NCBI GenBank assembly: GCA_019636385.1
Contig: JAHBXT010000004.1
Span: 248,001-312,000 of the forward strand
Direction: 5' to 3'
Source: Pirellulaceae bacterium
GTDB taxonomy: Bacteria > Planctomycetota > Planctomycetia > Pirellulales > Pirellulaceae
DNA length: 64,000 nt
Shown here piece after piece: positions 55,948 to 63,893 of this stretch. The position numbers and the translations under genes were made by a program. The notes beneath the pieces are model-generated. The model ran no database searches. It saw nothing but the letters and a program-made list of their open reading frames with translations, and had not been told where the DNA came from. Position 1 is the stretch's first letter; every line of letters starts with the position of its first letter.

Positions 55948-56258
55948 TGTCGATGAGTCCTATGAAAGGTGACGCATCAAATTCTGCGTAAAGTTTGCAG
56001 CACAATATTGGAAAGCTAGGCTCCGTTGACCGCAGGTCAAACTCGGGTCGAGCGTTTTGGAGCACTAACCGGCCTTCATGGACCCGATATTACAGATTGC
56101 CGTGACCGTCGCTACCAACTGACGCTTCGCTATCGTCACAGTCAGCATAATCATCAAGAGTGTCACTTGATGAGATTGGCGCAGCAGTCCGCAAATGGGT
56201 TATTGTTCCCTGGCACCGGAGCACTCCTGGTTGCCTCAGAACGCCCCAATGCGCAGCC
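55948..56258. other. Upstream region of the PCP operon, ending in a dispersed repeat
   Basis: About 310 bases with no supported gene. It should hold the promoter of the minus-strand operon, but no clear boxes were seen. Its far end is covered by the 73-bp repeat at 56204-56276. Confidence 0.4.
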
Positions 56259-56276
56259 TTAAGCTCTGCCGCGAAG
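56204..56276 (+). repeat. 73-bp dispersed repeat, copy 1
   Basis: Begins TGTTCCCTGGCACCGGAGC and ends CTTAAGCTCTGCCGCGAAG. It matches 60505-60577 at 65 of 73 positions with no gaps, in the same direction. In this copy the internal hairpin has decayed. The two copies bracket the 56.2-60.6 kb island. The 3' end overlaps the last codons of the PEP-CTERM pseudogene. Confidence 0.8.
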
Positions 56277-57115
56277 TAGCGTGCTGCCCAGCGCCAATAG
56301 AACTAGCGGCAGCGTCGAGGGTTGTGGTACGCGGCGCGTCCACCGTAGTCCTTCTCGGCCTACAGTTTGATGGTTAAAACCGTAGCCGACCACCGGAATC
56401 GTTTTGCCGTCGCTCCAAACGCTCCTGGCCAGCGTGTTTTGCCAATAGCCACTTAGGTACACCGACAAATCTTCCTATGACGCGGCAGTTCCGTTCCAAA
56501 AACTTGCGTGCGTGAAACTGTCGATCCGAACTTCGCCAACCTGATAGCCGTTAAACACGTCCCAAGCTAGTGATGATGTAGCCGCTTCAGGGTGCAGGTC
56601 GACCCAAGAATCGGCTGTGCCAGTCCACAGGCTCGCTCTAGTTCAATTCACCCAACCTACCTGCTGAGTGTCGTTCAAATCAAAGGCTTCCGAAACACTC
56701 CCTTGCAGAAAAGGAGGCAGGTCGACTCGCGATTCAGCAGTGCCGCTCCATAGACTCGCGTGATCCTGACTGAGCAAAGAAAACAACTAACACTCCCAAC
56801 CTGCCAACCGTTGAAGGTACTTTAAGCCTTCGAGGCAAATGCTGTCGGCGGATGCAAACTGTCCCATGACTCAGTCGTTCCACTCCAGACGCTCTCTCGA
56901 GTGCTGCCTGCAGAACCTGGACTCCGATATTGGATTCACCCGGCCTGCTGTCCGCTGCCTATACCGTAGATCGTTGTATCCAAGCTAGAAAACGGAGAAG
57001 GATGCGAATTGTATGGCGATGAGAAACTCGTCACCGTCCATTGAGCGTTCGCCTCCTGCGCAACCGCATTCAAAACACAACCAGCCACGGCGACGGCAAG
57101 CGCCCTCTGCAGCAC
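56259..57115 (-). pseudogene. Broken WSGT-repeat PEP-CTERM protein gene
   Basis: Read on the minus strand, pieces of one exported protein occur in order. First is a signal (VLQRALAVAVAGCVLNAVAQEANAQW). Next come repeated units whose best copies read ASLWSGTAESRVDLPP and ASLWTGTADSWVDLHPEAA, plus VFNGYQVGEV. The end is a PEP-CTERM-type tail (RRVPQPSTLPLVLLALGS, then RGR). The units are separated by in-frame stops and frame changes, for example a stop after VGWVN and one after WNGTAAS. The WSGTAxSWVDLxP repeat is one I recognise from planctomycete-type PEP-CTERM proteins. The gene is dead; its sorting-signal motif has VPQP instead of VPEP. Confidence 0.8.
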
Positions 57116-57135
57116 CCTAGCACGAAACTGCAGGA

Positions 57136-57163
57136 GTCCCCCTGGGGACACAGCAATCTGTCG
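57136..57163 (+). repeat. GTCCCC-type palindrome with ACAGCAATCTGTCG tail
   Basis: GTCCCCCTGGGGAC followed by ACAGCA, the first of several copies of one motif in this island (see 58708, 58752, 58872 and 60428). It lies just upstream of the pseudogene's signal sequence, and at the left edge of the toxin fragment. Confidence 0.7.
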
Positions 57164-57198
57164 CACTTCAAACTTCGCTGCTCCTTCCCATCGAGCAG

Positions 57199-57831
57199 GT
57201 GCCACTAGGCGCACGCATTCCCACCCAGAACCCGCGACCCAGGGAGTACGACGACAGCCTGCCAGAGCCCGATCAAGCCGCTTGGGCCAAGCTGTCCATC
57301 ACCATGTACCGCACCGATGGTGGTATTGTAGATGCTGAGCTGCTACGACCGCGCGGGTGGATTCAGCAGCACGGTATCCATGCAGGCAAGCTGCTGCCGA
57401 TGAACATGGAAGAATTGCAAGTTCACGGCTCAGCCCTCGTCACTGCCCTCGACGACTGCCCTGAAATCGCCGCCGGCGAAGGCAGCGTAGTTACCGCTCG
57501 CTTCTGCACTCGCGAAGTCCACACCGTCGCCAGCGTCGAAATCCTCGGTACTGATGGTCGGATTGAAATCATAACCGGGACCACCATTCACCCCATCTGG
57601 TCCGAAGATCGCAACTATTGGGTACCTCTGGGTGAACTAGAAATCGGTGAAACACTACCTTCCGCGGACGGTTCCGTGCAAGTCCTGTCCATCACCATCC
57701 AAAATCAACCCACCGCCGTCTACAATATCGAAGTCCACGGCCAGCACGTCTACCAAGTCGGCGCGCTGGGGCTGGTGGTGCATAATAACTGTTGGACAAC
57801 CTTTACTCCAAGTCAGTTAAGGGCTGGCTAG
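57199..57831 (+). pseudogene. Truncated Hint-domain (polymorphic toxin) fragment
   Basis: 210 residues from a GTG at 57199, with no ribosome site. The frame continues upstream only as LPIEQ, so the large N-terminal part expected of an RHS-type or secreted toxin is missing. It starts VPLGARIPTQNP and includes VTARFCTREVHTVASVEILG. The Hint (hedgehog/intein) domain follows: TTIHPIWSEDRNYWVPLGELEIGE, then VYNIEVHGQHVYQVGALGLVVHNNC. In intact polymorphic toxins this HNNC end is followed in frame by the toxin domain; here the frame ends 12 residues later. The likely toxin tail continues in another frame at 57792. It is called a pseudogene for both reasons. Confidence 0.8.
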
Positions 57832-58025
57832 AGAGTTTAGAAACTACAGGACGACGACTCTCGGAAGCTGACACACGAGCACTTATCAACGACTTGCTGA
57901 GTCGAGGCTGGACAATTCCAAGACCTGCAGATAGCAGATGGATTGCTGGTTGGCACATAAACATTATTGGGCCGGGAGGCGGCCCAAATATCCACCTTCC
58001 GGTACCGCCGAACTTCCAATTATGA
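57792..58025 (+). pseudogene. Out-of-frame tail of the Hint protein, possible toxin domain
   Basis: 77 residues in the frame that would follow the Hint end if a one-base shift were repaired: NLYSKSVKGWLESLETTGR, then LSEADTRALINDLLSRGWTIP and WIAGWHINIIGPGGGPNIHLPV. The C-terminal GWHINI-(x)-GGGPNIHLPV with two His residues has the look of a small nuclease-type toxin end, but I do not recognise the family. It has no start codon other than TTG and no ribosome site. Confidence 0.55.
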
Positions 58026-58162
58026 TTGAACAGATGTACGGAGTGGGCTACTTGATTGTGGTAAGAGCTGAGTTCCAATTCGTGAGCAACGAATGGATTT
58101 ACTCTACAAGCGATTAGTGTAAGTCATTCGGTCCATATCGAGGAGTTGATCGGCTGCCACCT

Positions 58163-58705
58163 GTGAGCTGTCCTCAATTAGACTTTTGGGATTGCACCGG
58201 TGCTACAAAGGAAATAGTCGCTAACACGCTCGCGAGCTATTCGGAGTATTTCGGGGATTATCCGAAGCATGCTTTTGTTCGAGACCGAAGTGTCTGTGAT
58301 CAATTTCTGCATCACCTAGATCCTAATTGTAAGATATTTGAACTACTTTTCTGCGAAGCGTTACACGACGCCCATTGCGAGTTCGTATTCGACTTACCTA
58401 TGGCTATGCCGCCAATCAGCTTAACCCTCGGTTACGACGTAAGCTGGGCTTCATGTAATCACTCAGCCATCTATCAGCCAACTAGCAACGGAGATTTGGA
58501 GGGCGGAGATCGCCTTGTTCCGCCATTTAATCCCGAGTGGAAAAGGCAAGTTCCCGCCGATTATCTGAATGAATATGGGCTCTTTGATAATCTTGATGAT
58601 GCCATAAGCCTAATGAATCTCTGGAATTCGCAGGAGCCTGAGGAGTCAAGAATGTATGTCTTTCGAGTACATTCAGCGCGCAGGGAAGTGTGCAGGGAAG
58701 TGTGA
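58163..58705 (+). CDS. Hypothetical protein next to the toxin fragment, possible immunity protein
   Basis: 180 residues from a GTG at 58163; the only upstream Shine-Dalgarno-like sequence (AGGAG at 58141) is too far away. The reading frame opens at 58118 with no better start, so the N-terminus may be missing. The protein is acidic, with DAHCEFVFDLPMAMPPISL, WKRQVPADYLNEYGLFDNLDDAISLMNLW as the clearest segments. I recognise no family. Immunity genes typically follow the toxin end of Hint/RHS systems, and size and acidity fit; that is inference. More AT-rich than flanking genes. Confidence 0.5.
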   Translation: MSCPQLDFWDCTGATKEIVANTLASYSEYFGDYPKHAFVRDRSVCDQFLHHLDPNCKIFELLFCEALHDAHCEFVFDLPMAMPPISLTLGYDVSWASCNHSAIYQPTSNGDLEGGDRLVPPFNPEWKRQVPADYLNEYGLFDNLDDAISLMNLWNSQEPEESRMYVFRVHSARREVCREV

Positions 58706-58707
58706 TG

Positions 58708-58771
58708 GTCCCCTGGGGACACAGCAATCCAGGGGGATCCCCTGGGAGGGGGATCCCCTGGGGACACAGCA
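58708..58771 (+). repeat. Two GTCCCC/GATCCCC palindromes with ACAGCA tails
   Basis: GTCCCCTGGGGACACAGCA at 58708-58726 and GATCCCCTGGGGACACAGCA at 58752-58771; the sequence between is also made of GGGGGATCCCC palindromes. They form a REP-like cluster 3' of the possible immunity gene. Confidence 0.8.
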
Positions 58772-58871
58772 GGATGGCTGGGGGTAAAGTACAGGCGCCG
58801 TGAGGTGGTCCCGCTTTCACGGACAGCCCAGTCTCTTGCGCCGTCAGACGTAGTTTGATTCGAACACCCCG

Positions 58872-58907
58872 CCCCCGCTGGGGGACACAGCAATCTGTCG
58901 GGGGACA
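58872..58907 (+). repeat. Further CCCCCG/GGGGGACACAGCA repeat copy
   Basis: CCCCCGCTGGGGGACACAGCA followed by ATCTGTCGGGGGACAG; its ACAGCAATCTGTCG stretch is identical to that at 57150-57163. The rest of 58772-59179 holds no gene that can be supported. Confidence 0.75.
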
Positions 58908-59179
58908 GTGGATTGACAGAATAATTTGATGGGTTTGGGGGATAAGGGCGAACGACGCGATAGATATTCGTTTAGTTTGGTCGTTGCTGCTTCGGTGCAA
59001 CGCAAGATCGCCCGAGTACGGCTTCCTGAAATTGGAATTCAGCTTAGGAACCTGTCAGTTGACGTGAGGCACAGTCAACATCATTACGATGCCTCGCATT
59101 ACAGCCCTGCAGGCAGTGTATTGCCGGCTCTGAATTGCGGGGCAGTTTGCCAGTTCCGCGACAGCCGCAAGAATTCGCG

Positions 59180-60268
59180 TTAGACTTCTAACAGGCGCCG
59201 CGCGGCAGAATCCATCGTAAAGCGTTTGCGTCGGCGCTGACTGCGGTGAGCATCCACGACGCTGGGCTTGCCGGCTACAAGCTTAAACAGTTTGCCGAAA
59301 CTGCCGACCAGTTCGCCAAACGTGTCGGGTGACATGCCAAGCTTCAGTCGTTCAAATATCGGCGGAGCCGATTCAGGCGTGCTACCATGTTTGCCCGCAA
59401 CAACTTGTCGCGCCGTCCAGTCCAGCAGTTGGATATATTCGACAGTCGTCAGGTTCAAAAAGCCACGATCACTACAGCGCAGCCCTGTCTGGCTGGGCAA
59501 CGTCTGCATCGCATCGGTCCGCTCGTCCAAAAGCACCGGTGCCAAGAAGCCGTCCGCTGGCTTGGTTTCTGGTTGCGAAGTCGATGCGCTGTTAGCCTCA
59601 GGTTCTTTATCAACCGGCGCTGGTTGTAGCGCACCGATGCGCCGCTGGATAGATGTGAAGTCGCTTGCTTCCAGCGTCTGAGCCATGGCAGCCCGAATCG
59701 GATTCAGGTCCACATAGGCCGTGCAGGCTAGCAATGCCGACTCGTCTAGCAATCGTACGGCCCGGAAACGCGACTCCCACACGCGCCCGCTAGCCTCGTC
59801 CTCGGCGTTGATTCGCTGAGCGATCGTCTGGCACATCAGCCGCATCCACCAGGAAATATCGCTCAGCCTGGTGCGAATCTGCTTTAGCTTTACAGCATCA
59901 TGGCGGATTGCGTTGAGCTGCGGTATGGTAGGCTCGCGGGGCGAACCATCTTTGTTCTTTTCCAAGGGACACAGCATCAGCCATCGCCAAGCCACCTGGG
60001 TATCGTCCCATGTCGCCACCACATCTGGTCGCGATCTGAGGATCAGGTGAACATGATTGGAAAGAATCGCATAACTAAGCAGGTCCAAAGCAAAGTAGGC
60101 GGCCAAGTGCTCGATGCGGTGCTGGATCCATTGTTTGCGGTAGTCGAAGTTGCGACCGGTGAATGGATCTTCACCCATCAGAAAGCAGCGACGGACGGCG
60201 CGGTTGACAACATGCACGATCGCGATTTCATCGGGCGAGAACTGTTCTTCGCGGGCCATTCGAGCCAT
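59180..60268 (-). CDS. Y1 (IS200/RAYT-like) transposase homologue, copy 2
   Basis: About 362 residues from the ATG at 60268, with AGGAG about 10 bases upstream (ATG 60259 is an alternative). It has the HUH motif (SNHVHLIL) and the YVDLNPIRAAM segment with the probable catalytic Tyr, and it matches copy 1 at 9694-10857 through much of its length (EQFSPDEIAIVH, LRSRPDVVA, LSDISWWMR). The open frame extends upstream to 60517, but that part has no match to copy 1. Palindromic GTCCCC units and the 73-bp repeat lie on both sides of this gene, which is the arrangement of a RAYT gene within its REP elements. Confidence 0.85.
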   Translation of the reverse strand: MARMAREEQFSPDEIAIVHVVNRAVRRCFLMGEDPFTGRNFDYRKQWIQHRIEHLAAYFALDLLSYAILSNHVHLILRSRPDVVATWDDTQVAWRWLMLCPLEKNKDGSPREPTIPQLNAIRHDAVKLKQIRTRLSDISWWMRLMCQTIAQRINAEDEASGRVWESRFRAVRLLDESALLACTAYVDLNPIRAAMAQTLEASDFTSIQRRIGALQPAPVDKEPEANSASTSQPETKPADGFLAPVLLDERTDAMQTLPSQTGLRCSDRGFLNLTTVEYIQLLDWTARQVVAGKHGSTPESAPPIFERLKLGMSPDTFGELVGSFGKLFKLVAGKPSVVDAHRSQRRRKRFTMDSAARRLLEV

Positions 60269-60427
60269 AGCGATACGTCTCCTGAAGGTACAACAGTCGC
60301 AGTTCAGCTTCGGTCCAGTGACCAATGCTGGCCGAATTGCGTTTGATACCTTGTTAGACGAACTGGCCCTGGAATTCTTTGACCGGCATTCCCAACTTTT
60401 TAGGAATTTCCTACCCGCCCGCCATTC

Positions 60428-60502
60428 TGCTGTGTCCCCAGAACCCCAACCCCCCAGAACCCCAACCAGAAACCCCAGCAGTTGGAGAGGACTGCTGGGG
60501 TT
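60428..60502 (-). repeat. Inverted TGCTGTGTCCCC motif and a 12-bp-stem hairpin
   Basis: TGCTGTGTCCCC at 60428-60439 is the reverse complement of the GGGGACACAGCA motif at 57145, 58715, 58760 and 58882, so the family faces both ways around the Y1 gene. Next to it, 60471-60502 forms a perfect 12-bp stem, AACCCCAGCAGT / ACTGCTGGGGTT, with an 8-base loop. Confidence 0.75.
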
Positions 60503-60504
60503 GG

Positions 60505-60577
60505 TGTTCCCTGGCACCGGAGCGCTCTTGGTTACCCAAGAACGCTCCAGTGCGCAGACTTAAGCTCTGCCGCGAAG
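60505..60577 (+). repeat. 73-bp dispersed repeat, copy 2
   Basis: Matches 56204-56276 at 65 of 73 positions. Here the internal inverted repeat is nearly intact: GGAGCGCTCTTGG and CCAAGAACGCTCC pair at 12 of 13 positions around a short loop. It stands directly after the 12-bp hairpin, upstream of the Y1 gene. Confidence 0.8.
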
Positions 60578-61084
60578 CGGTGTTTGAGAGCGACTGACCC
60601 AGAAATCGCTTCCCTGCACCTTAATGCTCCGACCCAGGAGGGAGGCCAGCTATGTTTTCCCGCAAAACCATAGCTATCGACAGAACTTCCACTGATTCGA
60701 CTTCCTGTCTTATCAAAGCAGAGATGCTCATCCTGCACATCCCCGTTCGATCTTTGGTCGGCAGCGCACGGGATTGTTTCCAATCCGTCTAGGTCACAGC
60801 CGCACCATGGATCGTGCTTGATCCATTCGGGAATACAAGATCACCGCCGAGCGAGTCAACGGTGATGTGCCCCACCATCAGCGGTTGGGGAGAATTTTTT
60901 TCGACACGGCAGCGGTGCCTTCGCACGCTGGTAGGTGTGGCCAAGAGGACCTGGAGCACGTTCCGAATCAGCCCTGTGTCGCCGTAGCGAGTCCGCGCTC
61001 TGGCCAGCGCAGCAGCGAAAGCCGTAGCGACTAACAGCATTTCGACGACCGGCCTTGGCTACAGCGTGCCTGGCCACAGGGGCG

Positions 61085-62644
61085 CTAGTGGGAAAAAAAT
61101 TCGGTTGAGGAACTGGGGGGGTAGATCGAAAGTTGTGCGGTTGCGGCCAAGCTATTGCGCTGCTGGACCGCTTGTTTTGCTACCATTTCATCGGTCAGGG
61201 ACTGGCCGTCGCGGGAACTCCATGCGCCTGCTCCACAACCGCTCAACAGGATGCAGCCCTGTTCGGTATTTCTCACGGCCCACACGATGGCGGCCTGTCG
61301 ATCCGGAATTACATGCACGCGCCCTGGGCTGCGACAGCCCCCGAGCACATCCATGGACAATCGTTGAGCCGCCTCGGGGGACAGATCGGAGGCGCTCAGT
61401 ACGATCCGCTGCGCACCTTTGTCGAGCACTTCGCCCAGTCGTTGCCGAAATTGCGTGGCCAATTGATTGCCAATATCCATAACTACAGTGGCTGGTCCCA
61501 GGTGGTGTGAACGCAAAGCGTGCAGGGCCACTGCCACGCGATCTGGCGTCTGACCATGATCGATATACACTGGCACATCCACAGCTTGAGTCAAGCGCTG
61601 CATGCGCCCTGGAATCAACTGCAACGACTCGACGGCACCAATCGCATCGGTCAGCGGTAAATCCATGATCCAACTTGCAGCCACTGCAGCCAAAGCGCCG
61701 CGGGCGATATGATCGCCAGGAATCTGCAAGGTCATCGGCATCATGACATTGCCGGCAATCGCCATCACTTGTTGCTGGCCACCGTAACGTCCTAGTCGCT
61801 TGCCACGCACGTGCTTGCCCGCATCCAGACCGTAGACTGCCGCCGGGCCTTCAATCGAATCGACAAACGTGGCTGCGCCGGCGTCGTCGCCATTGGCCAA
61901 TACGACTCCGTGTGGTTTGAGGCTGGCAAGCAATTCCTGGATCAGCCCAGTCAATTGTTGGCTCGTGGGGCTACCCGTATTTTGGCCAGGTCGCAAGCTG
62001 GTTACGACCAACAGGTCCAGGCTCACACCGGCCACAATGCGATTGTGCAACATGGCTGGGGTCAATTCAATCACGGCAGCAGGCGCACCTGTACGTTCGG
62101 CGCGTTCCAGCCAATTGGCCAACTTGGCTGCACCGGGAGCGCGGGTGGCGGTACGATCACAGGTCGTCGAATCGCTGGCACCTAACGATGTGTAATAGGC
62201 TGCGGCACCGGCTAATCGTTTGAGCATCGCAGCGATGAACAATCCGGCGGTTGTCTTGCCGTGTGAACCGACGACACCTACTGTTAGCATTCTTTCGGAC
62301 GGTGAACCGGACAAGGCATGGCACAACCGCGCGTAGACTTCTCGATTGTCTTCTACCAAGCATTGCGGAACCGAGACGGGCAAGAGTCGTTCACAGACTA
62401 CAGCCACAGCTCCACGGCGAATTGCCTCGTCAGCTCGATCGGCTTCGTCGTGACTGGGCGAATGGGTGGGCACGAATACGTCGCCCGGCTGGCAGCGATC
62501 TGCGCGATGGGCACATCGCCGAACCTCGATATCGCGTGCACCAACAAATGCGGCTTCTTTCAAGAACTGCCGCAAGCTGATCAGCCGCTGGGCGGATCGA
62601 GCGGGTTGATCGGCACCACCAGAATCTGGAACAGACGTAGACAT
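61085..62644 (-). CDS. Divergent MurE-like Mur ligase
   Basis: 519 residues with the Mur ligase order. N-terminal domain: LISLRQFLKEA and RADRCQPGDVFVP. Central ATPase: VGVVGSHGKTTAGLFIAAML, the P-loop. Then the domain with LVVTSLRPGQNTGSPTS and the C-terminal domain with PGRMQRLTQAVDVPVYIDHGQTPDRV. True MurE has DYAHTPD and, in meso-DAP enzymes, a DNPR motif; here the first is DHGQTPD and no DNPR is found. So it is probably a paralogue with another substrate or role, rather than the peptidoglycan MurE. The C-terminal ~30 residues are a Ser-rich tail. It stands alone, outside any dcw cluster. Confidence 0.8.
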   Translation of the reverse strand: MSTSVPDSGGADQPARSAQRLISLRQFLKEAAFVGARDIEVRRCAHRADRCQPGDVFVPTHSPSHDEADRADEAIRRGAVAVVCERLLPVSVPQCLVEDNREVYARLCHALSGSPSERMLTVGVVGSHGKTTAGLFIAAMLKRLAGAAAYYTSLGASDSTTCDRTATRAPGAAKLANWLERAERTGAPAAVIELTPAMLHNRIVAGVSLDLLVVTSLRPGQNTGSPTSQQLTGLIQELLASLKPHGVVLANGDDAGAATFVDSIEGPAAVYGLDAGKHVRGKRLGRYGGQQQVMAIAGNVMMPMTLQIPGDHIARGALAAVAASWIMDLPLTDAIGAVESLQLIPGRMQRLTQAVDVPVYIDHGQTPDRVAVALHALRSHHLGPATVVMDIGNQLATQFRQRLGEVLDKGAQRIVLSASDLSPEAAQRLSMDVLGGCRSPGRVHVIPDRQAAIVWAVRNTEQGCILLSGCGAGAWSSRDGQSLTDEMVAKQAVQQRNSLAATAQLSIYPPSSSTEFFSH

Positions 62645-63019
62645 TGTCGGCCTCCTTGCCGTCAGTGCTAGCGTTACGAGCGAAGATAATCTCTAATACC
62701 AAGCCTGGGACAGCGGGTCGGCGATCATGCCTACCGGAACCTGTCCAAACAGCGTCGCCACAAGCCTCCCATGCTTGCAAAGCGGTGCCTATTTCCGGCT
62801 TACAGCCAGCGTGCGCGGCAGCAACCGAAAGGTACGTACAAGTTGTTCCGAATTCGCGAATAGGTCAATACGAATATCACAAGATTTTTAGGTTGGCCTG
62901 GATGTCGTTGGGAAAATACGTTTGGCGTCATCGCGGCGCCAATGGCTATCAAAAGTGTCCTTCAGCTCCATTTCAAATCACCACGCCGCCGATTTGGGGA
63001 GAGCGAATTCATAATTGCC
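62645..63019. other. Divergent intergenic region
   Basis: About 375 bases between the minus-strand Mur ligase and the plus-strand HTH-EIIA gene. The coding frame of the latter is open from 62942, but that part has no family match. No other feature was seen. Confidence 0.4.
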
Positions 63020-63736
63020 ATGTCCTCGACAGATCTGGACGTTCAACAACTCGCTGCGTTTTTGCATCTGACTCCGGACCAAGTCAGCAAGATGGTCGAT
63101 CGCGGACAGTTGCCAGGTCGTCGAGTCGCTGGACAGTGGCGATTTTCGGAAGCAGAGGTCAACGCATGGTTAGAGCAGCAGATCAGCGCCAGCGGCGCGG
63201 ACGAACTGAATAAGGTCCAGCAAGTCGTTGATCGCTGGACCGCGCGCTGCAGCGACGCGGGCGAATTGGCCAGCTTGCTACGACAGGATGCCATTGAAAT
63301 TCCATTAGCAGCTCGAACCAGCGGCTCTGTCGTGCGGCGCATGTGTGCCTTGGCCGAACGCACTGGGTTGCTATGGGACGCGTCGCGCATGGTTCAAGCG
63401 GTGTTAGCACGAGAAAACTTACATCCCACTGCGCTGGACAACGGCGTCGCCCTGCTGCACCCCCGCCGGCCTCAAACCAGTATTCTCGCCGAGCCCTTAT
63501 TGGCACTGGGAATTTCTTCACAGGCGTTGCCGTTCGGCAATACCAGCGGACATTTGACCGATGTGTTTTTTTTAGTCTGTTCCACCGATGATCGCGTCCA
63601 CCTGCAGATCTTAGCCAAACTTTCGCGACTACTGGCTAGCCCTGGCTTCTTAGCTGAACTGCGTACCAGCGACTCCGCCCGCAGCGTCTACGACACTGTG
63701 GTTCGTTACGAATCAGCGCTCGATGCTCAGGAGTAA
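63020..63736 (+). CDS. HTH (excisionase-type) - PTS EIIA fusion protein
   Basis: About 238 residues from the ATG at 63020. Residues ~5-55 are an excisionase-type HTH: LDVQQLAAFLHLTPDQVSKM, then a winged GQLPGRRVAGQWRFSEAEVNAWL. Residues ~95-238 look like a fructose/PtsN-type EIIA domain: TALDNGVALLHPRRP with the His that receives phosphate, and VFFLVCSTDDRVHLQILAKLSRLL. In PtsN the same place reads GNGVAIPH, so the His is kept. Such a fusion would couple phosphorylation state to DNA binding. An ATG at 62942 gives a longer N-terminus without support. Confidence 0.82.
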   Translation: MSSTDLDVQQLAAFLHLTPDQVSKMVDRGQLPGRRVAGQWRFSEAEVNAWLEQQISASGADELNKVQQVVDRWTARCSDAGELASLLRQDAIEIPLAARTSGSVVRRMCALAERTGLLWDASRMVQAVLARENLHPTALDNGVALLHPRRPQTSILAEPLLALGISSQALPFGNTSGHLTDVFFLVCSTDDRVHLQILAKLSRLLASPGFLAELRTSDSARSVYDTVVRYESALDAQE

Positions 63737-63893
63737 CTATGGACTCAGTGATGAGCACTGCGCGGCCTGATTTTGACACTGCAAGAAGCTTAGCCCTGTC
63801 ATTGCGCTTTCGCTGACTCGATGTGTCCGAAATCCATCGACAATGAATCACTTACGTCTTAAAATGCAGGCACTTTTACTCAAAGGATGCGAC

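Larger units (their letters stand above)
60269..61084. other. Gene-free region with repeats
   Basis: About 815 bases from the Y1 start to the end of the Mur-ligase gene. The first 310 bases hold the motif, hairpin and repeat listed separately. The remainder (60578-61084) shows no supported frame; a short inverted pair CGCT-ctggcc-AGCG lies near 61000. Confidence 0.45.

Noticed and set aside
57199..58025. Treating the Hint protein as an intact intein-containing enzyme
   Set aside because: There is no extein with known function on either side; the VPLGARIPTQNP start and the VYNIEVHGQHVYQVG ending fit the pretoxin Hint type.
60532..60783. 83-residue minus-strand frame
   Set aside because: It reads through the 73-bp repeat and has no supporting feature.
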